Source: Flabesymbios commensalis (lineage: Eukaryota; Annelida; Polychaeta; Terebellida; Flabelligeridae). Taken from it: DNA of 64,000 nucleotides. Shown piece after piece: positions 1-9,717 of the stretch. Each line of letters starts with the position of its first letter. The stretch's first letter is position 1. The notes beneath the pieces are model-generated. The model worked only from the letters and a program-made list of their open reading frames with translations, was not told the DNA's origin and made no database searches. The stretch is taken from contig OZ024915.1 of NCBI GenBank assembly GCA_964017125.1, positions 73,724,032 to 73,788,031 on the forward strand, in the 5' to 3' direction. The translations under genes and the position numbers were made by a program.

Positions 1-370
1 TACATTATCATCGGCGTACATGTACATTATCATTGGTGTACATTATCATTAATGTATAGGTACATAATCATTGGTGTACAGGTATATTATCATTAGTGTA
101 CATGTACATTATCATTGGTGTACAGGTACATTATCTTTGGTATACATTATCATTAGTGTACATGTACAATATGATTGGTGTACAGGTACATTATCATTGG
201 TATACATTATCATTAGTGTACATGTACATTAATATTGGTGTACATGTACATTATCATTTGTGTACAGGTACATTATCATCGTGTACAGGTACATTATCAT
301 TGTGTACAGGTACATTATCATTGTGTACAGGTACATTATTATTGGTGTACATGTACATTATCATTGGTGT
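1..370. repeat. 22-bp minisatellite (gtacattatcattggt core)
   Basis: Tandem units of about 22 bp, such as ggtacattatcattggtgta, with shorter 16-bp variants. The array runs in from the left edge and stops at a poly-T tract near 370. The same array recurs at 22236-22875 and 26641-26710. Long plus-strand frames across it, rich in YMYIIIGVQVHYH-like repeats, are a by-product of the repeat. Confidence 0.9.
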
Positions 371-540
371 ATCTGTCGTTTTTTTTTTTTCTGTATTGCA
401 AGTGTTAACCCCAGTACACGTGTATAATTGTCTAGATTATTTAATTACAGATCTTCCGCATAAATTAAGACTAATTAATTGTTTAATTGATAAACGCCGG
501 GAAAATTTGACACGATGGACTATAACACGCACCTTGGATA

Positions 541-592
541 TGAAAGGGTGTATCTGCCACTTTGTAGAGTGGCAGATACACCTTTCCATATC
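541..592. repeat. Short hairpin inside repeat D
   Basis: An inverted repeat with arms gaaagggtgtatctgccac and gtggcagatacacctttc and a loop of a few bases. The matching hairpin in copy 2 lies at 26857-26909. Weaker half-copies of the arm sequence occur at 1693-1739 and 28168-28198. Confidence 0.8.
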
Positions 593-2109
593 CAGAGGGG
601 GGGGGGATGATGGATTATAACACGTAATACTTTTATAGTTTCTGATCTAACCTAATGGTTTGTGTGTGATCATGTGACAATGAAAAATATTGATGGTGAT
701 ATATTTTTAGAACATTTGATTTAGTTAGGTATTTACAACACAATGTCTTATTTTAAGAAGGAAATATTGCACTAGCTGTCGATAATTATCGGTATATATT
801 ATTATAATTTACCGGTGGTTATTATTGCTGTGCATACGAAAAAAATTCTGAGCCGTCTCTAAAGAGGATTGCCTACTCACTTTGACCAAACGTTTTCTTT
901 TCATCAGCAGTTTCGTTTTCGCGGGCGGACATGTGAGATGGACAGTAGCACATGACAAGCCTTCTCAACTGGATAATCAGAGGAGTGCAGACCGCTGTAT
1001 TTTTCTGAAGACATCAAAAATGTATACGGTCACACACCGGAGGGACTGCACCCCATTAATTGTCTTTATGAACGTACAGCTGGAGACGTGGAGAGGCTAA
1101 GTGGATTCCACCTCCATGGCAAATGGACACCACGTGATATTCTCATGTCACTACGACCCTGACACGATCTGCCCCCCCCCTCCCCCCGCGATGAGTTGGA
1201 TTATATATTTGACTCATTTTTATATATACATAGGCTTTATAATATAACGAAAAACGTCTGCTACAAGTCTTGTTTCTTTAGCTTGTAGTAGTTTGTTGGT
1301 AAAAATGTAAATCTAAAGGAATCAAACATTGTTGATCATTTTTTTTAAATGGAGAGGTTATCGTTCATCATGTTCATGTAATAACAGTAATTTTGAGTTT
1401 GTTGTATTAATCTAAAATATGTATATGAAATATTTGTTGTCATTTGCTTACCTCATCCATATGGAATGAATTAATCCAATATGTATATGTGTATACCACT
1501 ATTCCTCATGCTATACAAGATCACATGTGAAATACCTGTTTAATTGCAGTGACATAGAAATGGGATTTTCTTATGGGTAAGAATTGTGATAATCGTATAT
1601 TTTCGCACAAGTAACAGCAGTATAATTAGCCCATACGTTTCAAATTGATCTTGATAAACTGATTCCATCAACTCGTCATCTGGGTCTTAAAGCGTCGTAT
1701 CTGCTAATTTACAAAGTGGCAGATACCACCCTTTAATACCGAGGTGACGCTGGTCATTCAGGTCTCAAGTAACGAGGACATTATTGTAAATTTTACATGT
1801 GGACACGGCGATGTGAGAGAGAGGAATCACCAGTTAAAAGACAGACGTGTCAACGGCTGGCTCTTGGCAATGGTCTGTGTACAACTCTGTTGTGCAAAGG
1901 GAAACAGTAGTAACCGCTTACTTTAAACGTAACCACCTACTGTTTACCTTTTAAGAGCATCATCATCCTATGCATTTTTTTCGATTAAAGAAACCTTGCT
2001 ATTTTGTTTGAAATATGTTTTAGTGCTGCATTGTCTTTACGACTGCAACCAGAATATGCGATCAAATGAGCTGCAACTGTGCTGGCATAGCTCATACTAA
2101 CACATGCAG

Positions 2110-2153
2110 TGAGAATGAATGAATGAATGAATGAATGAATGAATGAATGAATG

Positions 2154-2228
<75 letters not shown>

Positions 2229-2357
2229 TAATTATTTGATAAATGAATGAATGAATGAATAATTGAATGAATGAATGAATAAATGAATGAATGAATGAAT
2301 GAATAAATGAATGAATGAATGAATGAATGAATGAATGAATGAATGAATAAATGAATG
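2110..2357. repeat. (GAAT)n and (CAAT)n microsatellite
   Basis: About 250 bp of tetranucleotide repeats. GAAT blocks flank a CAAT block, with scattered interruptions. The shorter GAAT tract at 28515-28625 sits at the same place in copy 2 of repeat D. Confidence 0.95.
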
Positions 2358-2682
2358 GGCCATACTGGGCCATACTAATACACGTAGTGAGAAATTTGTA
2401 ACGGTTTCTTGTTATTGTATGCAGGTGAACAGTGTTCTAATATTTGTCTTAATTTAGCTGAATGCAAACTGATATAGATTATGTCATATATGAGGAAAAC
2501 TACGTTAATCTATCTAATAACATAACTTTGAATTTGACTCTGGATTTTGCGGATTCGTCTCCACTCGTGGAGTTTCAAAGACTCGTAGCAATTCAGTAAT
2601 GTGGCCAGACTCGGTCACTAAAAGGTAGCGTGTATAAACCATGGTGACCAATGTTTTTTTCATTTTGAAATCATTATAAATG

Positions 2683-2800
2683 TCTTAGTTAGCTCTTTCC
2701 GCTTCATTCTAGCGTGATGGGTCCACGGCCATTATAAATATCTTACTCTTCTGCTGCGGGGAAAGACCTTAGACGTCAGAGTCTGACGTCTAACCTCGAT
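2683..2800. repeat. Hairpin-repeat family F, copy 1 (degenerate)
   Basis: Contains cttagttagctctttccgct followed about 60 bp later by a GACGTCAGAGTCTGACGTC palindrome. The same order of blocks is seen at 43840-44015 and 56668-56775, so this is a dispersed family. The palindrome arms here are more diverged than at 43904-44015. Confidence 0.55.
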
Positions 2801-3012
2801 CCGCGCGCTAATAGGTTTAGTATAATGGAGAGTCAAAGCCGATATACATCTTTATTAGGCTCTTAAATAGGTCATCTCCTGTTAATGTCGCACACAATTG
2901 TTGTCTACGTCATCAATTTAGCGGTATTTTGCACGTGGGACTTGACAATTATAGCCCATCATGATGGTGATGTCAACGTGAAACAAGTATTGCTGTTTTG
3001 TTAAAAAAATAC
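2801..3012. other. Unassigned spacer
   Basis: No coding, RNA or repeat signal recognised. A 64-codon minus frame at 2918-3112 runs into the neighbouring inverted-repeat element and is not credible as a gene. Confidence 0.5.
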
Positions 3013-3676
3013 ATACCGTATCCCCGCGCATTAACGTGCATGCACTTATATTTGAAGATGCACTTAGTTTTCGAAAATAAGTGCATGCACTTATATTCGA
3101 ACATAAAAACAAATTTTAAATTTCCTAAAATTCTTCAAAATTGGAATTATTTGATTTATTCAAATCCAATGTGAACTAAGCTAACGTTAGTAATCACTGA
3201 TTGTTACTTTGAAGTTAATTTGCAGGAGTGACTTTAGACAATATGTGTTGACACTACCTGAGCTCACACCTCATATCCACGCTGTTCAGCTATCACACCC
3301 ATACACTATCGCTTGACGGCTTGACCTGTCGGCGCATATCTATAATATGGAGCAATTGTCTCCTAATATCTACCCGGTAATAAATAATAATGTAGTTTTA
3401 CGATCGACATAATATTTTTTTAATTATTATGGACATATACTATATATACTGGTTTCTATAAGTCAACATGTGCATGTAGATATTATTCTCACCTGCAGTA
3501 TATGTCTGAGTCACAGGGTGGTACGCGTAGTAATTTTCGAATTTAAGTGCATGCACGTAGTATTAGAATATAAGTGCATGCACTTATAAACGAACAGGAA
3601 TATTTTTGGGGCCGTGCCTAAAACAGTCGATTTTCACTTATAAGTGCATGCACGTTTATGCGCGGGGATACGGTAT
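3013..3676. mobile_element. Non-autonomous DNA element with ~38-bp terminal inverted repeats
   Basis: The left end ATACCGTATCCCCGCGCAT and the right end, read on the minus strand, ATACCGTATCCCCGCGCAT, are inverted copies. Similarity continues for about 20 bases more through ACGTGCATGCACTTATA. The palindromic motif AAGTGCATGCACTTAT is repeated several times just inside both ends (near 3040, 3085, 3545, 3575 and 3640), as for subterminal transposase binding repeats. The 664-bp interior has no transposase. The target duplication is not clear (TA or ATA), so the superfamily is not assigned. Confidence 0.75.
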
Positions 3677-3740
3677 TTATTATGTCTTCCTTTAGATAAA
3701 ACAGTAATGTTATGAGCCGATTACGCAACGTGAAGTGTGA

Positions 3741-4055
3741 ATGCTCACGAGGTGAGCCCAGGATGTCAGGAGGTGAACCGATAATCTCATGAGGTGAACC
3801 GAGGATGTCATGAGGTGAACCGAGGATCTCACGAGGTGAACCGAGGATCTCACGAGATGAACCAAGCATGTCACGAGGTGAACCGAGGATCTCACGAGGT
3901 GAACAGAGGATGTCACGAGGTGAACCGAGGATGTCACGAGGTGAACCGAGGATCTCACGAGGTGAACCAAGCATGTCACGAGGTGAACCGAGGATCTCAC
4001 GAGGTGAACAGAGGATGTCACGAGGTGAACCGAGGATGTCAGGAGGTGAAACAAG
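3741..4055. repeat. 21-bp minisatellite, left part
   Basis: About 15 tandem copies of a 21-bp unit such as gaggtgaaccgaggatgtca. The array is interrupted at 4056 by the Gypsy element and resumes at 17023. Because 21 is a multiple of three, several frames on both strands stay open (for example 3618-4124 minus and 3794-4060 plus). These are artefacts of the repeat. Confidence 0.93.
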
Positions 4056-6518
4056 TGTGACGGATAAGCGAACCCCAGGCCCGCACCAAAAAGTATTTAA
4101 CGAATCCTCCAACTCATGAGTCATAACACATACATAAGTTTAATACATTTATTATGCTCCTCAACATACATATCATATCAAAACAAATCATATTAGAATT
4201 CCCCATTTACAATATCATAGCTCAATTTGTCAGGATTAAGCCGTGCTCTAATTACTACTTTAAAAACTACATATGTCAGGATCCAACTACACTGGAACCT
4301 TAAAAGAGCAAGGTATAATGCTGAGGAGGCAAGTCCACACTGGAATTTGGACCAGTCATAAGGGCTTACACCTCCACACCATCTCCACCTCTCTTTCAAG
4401 CCTTCCAGGAAAAACTACATGAGAGGTAAGGTTAACAATTGGAAAATCAGAATCGAGAAAGAGAAATATAATGTTGGCGAGGCATATGTCCACACTGGAA
4501 TTTGGACCAGTCATGAGAACGTATACACCTCCCTCCATCTCCGTCTCTCTTTCAAGTCTCCTGATAGACTACACTACAAAGGTGAGATGAAAGGTGCTAA
4601 GCTGGAATCGAGAAAGAGAAATATAATGTTGGATAGGCAAGTCCACACTGGAATTTGGACCAGTCATGAGGGCTTATACCTTCCCAGCATCTCCGTCTCT
4701 CTTTCAGGCCTTCCAGTAGACTACACTAAGGAGGAAAATATAAATAGGTAACAGTGGAACCGAGAACGAGTAGGTATAGTGTTAATGAGGCAAGCCCACA
4801 CTGGAATTTGGACCAGTCATGAGGGTCTATACCACACTAACACCTCCGCCTCTCTTTCAAGCCTTCCAACAGACTAAGTAGAATAAGGTAAATACAAACT
4901 ACCCCCTATAATAAGTAAAACTAGCTAGCATCATAAAACAGGTAACTCCAGAATCATCAAAGGAGTACCAAAGCCTACAGCTAACACTAGCTAAACTAAA
5001 ACCATGGGGTTAATGAAGTTAAGTACAACACCTGTCTCTCTAGCAAAATAATTTACTGTGCACCCCGTAAACCATAATAACTAAGAGCCTAAATACAGCC
5101 CTTTGGCCTAATCATCCCAATTGGGGTTACAACACCAGGTCAATGACCACCGTAATCAACGGAAACTAAGGGCCAGCTACCCTATCGTCCTCATATTGGT
5201 TAAGTCTGAACTCTGACCCCCACTTATATATATCATAGCAGGTAGGCGCTACCGGCCGGGGCGCTAACTACCTATTCTCCTCACTCGTACCTAGTGCCAT
5301 GTGAATTACTGCACTTTCAGAACTCTAACATTAACCACCCAGAAATTATAGACTAAAATACAGACTAGGAAAAATAGGACTATCTCCCATTTATCAAACA
5401 CACCTACCCCCAACCTACTGTTACTATTAAATAGGCCTAAGGCATACTTCCAATCGTTAGCCTATCTCATGTCCAAATTAAATAATACATGAACCACCCA
5501 CCTAAACTAGGCACAGGGAGCTCTATAGGTCTAGTCTAGTCTAGCTCTAATGATAGAATGGTCGTGGAATCCACGCTACATGTCCTTTTATACTCCAAGT
5601 AAAAATCCATGTAAAAATCCACGAACGTCCGTGGAATCCACGTAAAAATCCACGAACCTCCGTGGAATCCACGCAAAATCCACGGACTTCCGTGGAATCC
5701 ACATAAAAATCCACGCACTTTCCACCTAACATGGAAAATACGAAAACGGCCTCGACTGGCCTTGACTATACTCAATACCGCAAAACTAGCCCAAACATAA
5801 TAAAACACATATTAAAACGTTTTATAAAACACAATAAAAGCGTGGATGGCACATAAACACATCGTTACTACCGACAATAAACAAGTATAATTTGGGGGTT
5901 GAAACTTCGCGGGAATTGAGAATCAAGGTTCCGAAATTGGCAAAAATGACAGGTCGTGCGCAACAGCACATGCAAACATTGCAGCGTGAGAAGCGCGGTG
6001 TCTCAAAACATGCTGGACTGAGCGATAACGTGATTTGTTCACATCAAATTATGCTAAATAAGTACACTTTCCAACTTGTAATCAAATTCTAAGAAATGAA
6101 ATAAGCTTCAGTACAAATTGAAGTCAGGTACGGTAGAAATAATTGACCATGTTACAAACGGCAGTTGCCGTAATCAGCACACACTGACACAGAAAGTCAA
6201 ACTTCAAAGTGCAAAAAGTGACACTGACAGTGTCACACGAGACACTCGCCACTGCCGCCGAGATAGCCTTAGTAAATATAGCGTTGCCCCTCAGTCCAAC
6301 AAATGCGCTTATTAATGAAATTATGCCAACCAATTATATTTAAATTAAAAACGTCTAATAATTAGACTACAAATTATGTAGTGACAGGCAGACATTGATT
6401 GTAATCCTGTAACCTGGTACTAGGCCTAGCCTAACTGAAATGCCTCAAAACAAAGTCTAGACTACAAGTCTGACTACAGAAATAAAGCTATGTACCCCCC
6501 CTATGTAAAACTGTCACA
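4056..6518 (-). repeat. 3' LTR of the Gypsy element
   Basis: A 2463-bp direct repeat of 14560-17022, unusually long for Gypsy. Inside are four spaced copies of a roughly 155-bp unit carrying acactggaatttggaccagt (near 4330, 4493, 4645 and 4799). Further in is a cluster of palindromic cgtggaatccacg motifs (5566-5720). Short frames within it (for example 4419-4751 and 5892-6092) occur identically in the other LTR and resemble no known protein. Confidence 0.97.
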
Positions 6519-6531
6519 TTACCCCCCTCTT
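6519..6531 (-). other. Polypurine tract of the Gypsy element
   Basis: Read on the minus strand this is TAAGAGGGGGGTAA, directly abutting the TGTGAC start of the 3' LTR. That is the expected place for the plus-strand primer of reverse transcription. Confidence 0.8.
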
Positions 6532-6941
6532 AGCGTGTTACGTGTCCCCACAACACGCAACAATATAAATTTAAAACACTTCTATCAAGAATTAATAAAT
6601 ACCCTAAGTAGATTGCTGGTATTATGACTATTATAGACATAATACCACCAACACTACTATCATGCAATCACTATCTAAAGGTAAGCAATAAAAATAAATC
6701 CTAAGATACATAATAATAATTAGGTATGCAATTATGTACAGTGTGTTCTCATAATAAATAAATAAAATTCATACACCCTAAAATGACTAGAAAAAGTACT
6801 AAAAATATGACATTATGTACAATCAGCATTCTGAAAAATTTAAATAAATATACCCCACTAAAATAAAGCAAATCTAAATTAATAGCAGTATGGAATTATA
6901 TACAATATGACGGTGTTGAGGGTGGAGCACAATCTAATGTC
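6532..6941 (-). other. Untranslated internal part of the Gypsy element
   Basis: About 410 AT-rich bases between the extra ORF and the polypurine tract. No coding or repeat structure recognised. Confidence 0.6.
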
Positions 6942-8540
6942 TTAGTGTCTTCGTTGGTGGTGGTGATGGCGTGGGCTACGGTGAGATCTTTCCTGCTTAC
7001 GTTCGTCCTTTCTCTCTGGGGGTAGTGATGTTTGAGTCTTTGTGATTGTCTTTGCGATTTCAGCTTCGTGATATCGTTTAAACATGAGTTGAAACACAGC
7101 AGCATGAGCATCCATGCTTTTTCTACATTTCCTCATTTCATCCACCATGTTCTCAGCTGTCTGCTGTAGTTTCTCTATAGACGCTATTAGCTTAGAAGCA
7201 TCATTTTTACTTTTCTTATGGGGTGGGGTTTGGCTTTCTTGTGTTTCCAGTTCGTTTTCGTCATTATAATCGGGCTCGAAATTTTCTTCTCTCGGCTCTT
7301 CGCTTACCACTTTCCTCTTTTTGGTTGTTTTCGCTGCTTTCAGTACAGGTTCAGAAGGCATCTCTATGTGTGGTGGGGGAGGGGGAGGGGTTGATGATGT
7401 GGGGATCTTTACGGCTGTATCAATCATGGGTCGCTGTACCGGTAGTGTATTATCAAAGCTGACTCTTCGGGTATGGCTCTTATCAGGCTCATTCTGTAGT
7501 GTTGTAGTTGGTGAGTTATTCTTTATCTTTGTTATTTCAGGTATAGGTGATTCACAGGGCATCTCAATGTGTGGTGGGGGAGGTGGTGGGGTTAGTGACG
7601 TGTGGATCGTTGCATCTGGCTGCGCTGGTAGAGTATTATCGAAGCTAACTGGTTGGATAAGACTCTGCTCAGGCGTTTTCTGAGGTGTTGTAGCTGGTGA
7701 GTTATTCTGTATCTTTGTGATTTTCAATACGGGTGATACAGAAGCCATGTCTACGTGTGGTGGCGGAGGTGGTGGTGGTGGTGAGGCATAGATCATCGAG
7801 TCTGTATTATTCAGGGGTAGCGCTGCCGTTATCGTGCTTTTCAAAATCAATGGTGTTAAATGGCTGCGATCTGGTGTATTCAAAGGTGGAGTAGGAGTAT
7901 TCATTATTGAAGAGGCAAACACAGGAGGTGGGGATTGGAATTGTGCTTCTGTTGGGGAGCTTAATAAATTGTCCTGAAACCACTGCAGGTCTAGTGTAGC
8001 TGTGCTTGTTGGGGTGTATATCGGATGTATAACTGGTGGCAGGCCTACTCTCACAGGCTGTGGAATATAGGGAGGAACCTCTTCTGTTTCTTTTCTAGGT
8101 GTTTTCTTTCCATATTTCGCTTCCCAAATAACGTTTGACTGCTTTACATCATAACGTTTGTAGTCCCTTCCTTCCTTGATGGTAACAGGATTAATACTTT
8201 GCTTAAGACTTTCTTCTCCTAGAGGTCGTAGTCCAGCATTCATCCTCTCCTTCTCCTTTTTCAGATGTGGTTTGTAGCCTTGTAGATGTGACTCAATAGG
8301 GCCTTGAGATTCACTTCGAAAACTGCATAGCTCACAGTAGAAGGGGCTGGCCTCCAGAGGAACATGCTTCCCGTAAAAATGTGTCTTGAAATGGGTCGAA
8401 TCACTCCTCATAACTTCATTTGTGCAGAGTAAGCACTCATAAACTCTTCCTCGTGAGTTGACATAATTTATGTTTCTCAAACTGGTCATTTTCACAGGTT
8501 GACAGCTAAATTGAACAAAATGAAAATACAATAAATACAA
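6942..8540 (-). CDS. Extra ORF of the Gypsy element: C2H2 fingers, proline-rich repeats, coiled coil
   Basis: A 532-codon open frame in the place where some Gypsy elements carry env, but with no signal peptide, fusion peptide or membrane anchor. It holds two C2H2-like fingers: C36/C39 with H54/H59, and C69/C72 with H85/H92. A middle region follows with three imperfect repeats, each a run of prolines, an HIEMP-like motif, a lysine-isoleucine segment and VSFDNTLP. Next come an acidic stretch, a KKSK basic patch, a likely coiled coil (around residues 440-500) and a basic His/Arg-rich tail ending HHHHQRRH. A Met at residue 18 (MTSLRN) is an alternative start. This suggests a nucleic-acid-binding accessory protein; the function is unknown. 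It overlaps no other frame of the element and looks intact. Confidence 0.8.
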   Translation of the reverse strand: MYLLYFHFVQFSCQPVKMTSLRNINYVNSRGRVYECLLCTNEVMRSDSTHFKTHFYGKHVPLEASPFYCELCSFRSESQGPIESHLQGYKPHLKKEKERMNAGLRPLGEESLKQSINPVTIKEGRDYKRYDVKQSNVIWEAKYGKKTPRKETEEVPPYIPQPVRVGLPPVIHPIYTPTSTATLDLQWFQDNLLSSPTEAQFQSPPPVFASSIMNTPTPPLNTPDRSHLTPLILKSTITAALPLNNTDSMIYASPPPPPPPPHVDMASVSPVLKITKIQNNSPATTPQKTPEQSLIQPVSFDNTLPAQPDATIHTSLTPPPPPPHIEMPCESPIPEITKIKNNSPTTTLQNEPDKSHTRRVSFDNTLPVQRPMIDTAVKIPTSSTPPPPPPHIEMPSEPVLKAAKTTKKRKVVSEEPREENFEPDYNDENELETQESQTPPHKKSKNDASKLIASIEKLQQTAENMVDEMRKCRKSMDAHAAVFQLMFKRYHEAEIAKTITKTQTSLPPERKDERKQERSHRSPRHHHHQRRH

Positions 8541-8562
8541 GTGATAGTAACACTTGATAGTG

Positions 8563-9681
8563 TTACGGCAATGTTGGGTTTACAACTGGCACAGGTTTAA
8601 GTTTCTTCATTACAGTATTAGCCCAGGAAGGAGGGGAATGACCCATGTATGGTTTCAGTTTATTATAGTGTACCACCCTCTGCTTTCCCTTCTTATCAAA
8701 TTGTATTCTGTAATCAATATCACTGAGTTTCTGGACTATCAGGAATGGTCCCTCATAAGCCATCTGTAATTTTAAAGACTGGTTCTCCTTTCTGATTTCA
8801 GACAGATACCAAACAAAATCACCCACTTGGTAGTTCTGAAGATTCGCTTTTACATCATAATTGCATTTCTGGCGTTTCCCCGATGATCCTAAATATTTAC
8901 GGGCTATGACATGTGCTTTCTGCATACGTTCTCGCAAATCACCCACATACTCCCCATAGCTTGAAATTAATTCATATGCCTGGTTTGTGTTGCTCCTGTA
9001 CTTTATTTCGGCCGGTAGTCTTACTTCTCTTCCCAACATCAGCATATTAGGTGTCATTTGTGTTGATTCATGTGTAGATGATCTGTAGGCGCCAGCTAAG
9101 CAACCCAGATTTTTATCCCAATCTCTATGTTGGTCTTTGATAAAACACTTGATCATTTGGACTAAGGTACTGTTGAATCGCTCTGTTTGACCATTACACC
9201 TCGGATTTCTCGGCGAAGTTCTTGTTTTTCTGACCTCTAGTAATGTACACAATTCTGCAAATATCACACTCTGGAAATTTTGTCCTTGATCGGAATGAAG
9301 GTCCAACGGTGTTCCATACCTACTGATCACTTCATTTAAGAGTAAATCTGCACAAGTTAGGGCTGTCTGATCCGGCATTGGAAATATTTCTACCCATTTA
9401 GTAAAAGTATCTGTTATTACAAGTATGTATTTGTTCCCTCTTGGTGTCTCTGGCAGTGGACCCAAAACATCTATCCCCAGTCGATCCAATGGAGCACCGA
9501 CCGTCATTTTCACCATTGGAGCTTTCGGATTTTTCGATAATTTCTTCGCAGCTGCACAGGTATCGCAGCGCAACACCCACTGTTTGATGTCAGTTCGAGC
9601 TTCATACCAATAGTAAAGTCTTAGTAGCCTCTTCTCTGTTCTTTTTCTGCCGAGATGACCTGATAAAATGGTGTTATGCAT
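8563..9681 (-). CDS. Gypsy integrase region
   Basis: A 372-residue frame. The N-terminal zinc-binding part keeps H9, C39 and C42. The catalytic core shows D71, D131 and E167 with the usual 35-residue spacing between the last two (motifs HSDQGQNF and NGQTERFN). The C-terminal part has a GPF/Y-like module (YEGPFLIVQKL) and ends without a chromodomain. It joins the copied DNA to the host genome. It lies directly downstream of the protease-RT-RNase H frame and would normally be part of the same polyprotein. Confidence 0.95.
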   Translation of the reverse strand: MHNTILSGHLGRKRTEKRLLRLYYWYEARTDIKQWVLRCDTCAAAKKLSKNPKAPMVKMTVGAPLDRLGIDVLGPLPETPRGNKYILVITDTFTKWVEIFPMPDQTALTCADLLLNEVISRYGTPLDLHSDQGQNFQSVIFAELCTLLEVRKTRTSPRNPRCNGQTERFNSTLVQMIKCFIKDQHRDWDKNLGCLAGAYRSSTHESTQMTPNMLMLGREVRLPAEIKYRSNTNQAYELISSYGEYVGDLRERMQKAHVIARKYLGSSGKRQKCNYDVKANLQNYQVGDFVWYLSEIRKENQSLKLQMAYEGPFLIVQKLSDIDYRIQFDKKGKQRVVHYNKLKPYMGHSPPSWANTVMKKLKPVPVVNPTLP

Positions 9682-9717
9682 ATCATAAATAATCTCATTA
9701 TGTAAACACTCTGGGAC

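Larger units (their letters stand above)
1..2632. repeat. Dispersed repeat D, copy 1
   Basis: This stretch matches 22236-28953 in the same order: a minisatellite, a T-rich tract, a short hairpin, a block reading gagccgtctctaaagagg, a GAAT microsatellite, and a shared end near ggtagcgtg. The match stops at about 2632 here and 28953 there, and the flanks differ. No coding capacity is evident; the short ORFs inside (882-1100, 1744-1926) look like chance. It could be a large non-autonomous element or a segmental duplicate. The left end is cut by the window. Confidence 0.75.

Noticed and set aside
96-620. 174-residue plus-strand frame rich in YMYIIIGVQVHYHW (also 22261-22902)
   Set aside because: Translation of the 22-bp minisatellite; no start context, domain or conservation beyond the repeat.
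3618-4124. Long open frames on both strands over the 21-bp minisatellite (also 17005-17496 and 17038-17466)
   Set aside because: The unit length is a multiple of three, so frames stay open trivially; the same frames would exist in any such array and show no independent protein features.
4193-6333. Paired small frames found identically in both LTRs (for example 110-residue and 90-residue frames)
   Set aside because: Identity only reflects LTR duplication; the 110-residue frame covers the internal 155-bp repeats and the 90-residue one the palindrome cluster.
6942-8540. Envelope gene in the Gypsy element
   Set aside because: The frame sits in the env position but has no signal peptide, cleavage site or membrane anchor; the zinc fingers and proline runs point elsewhere.
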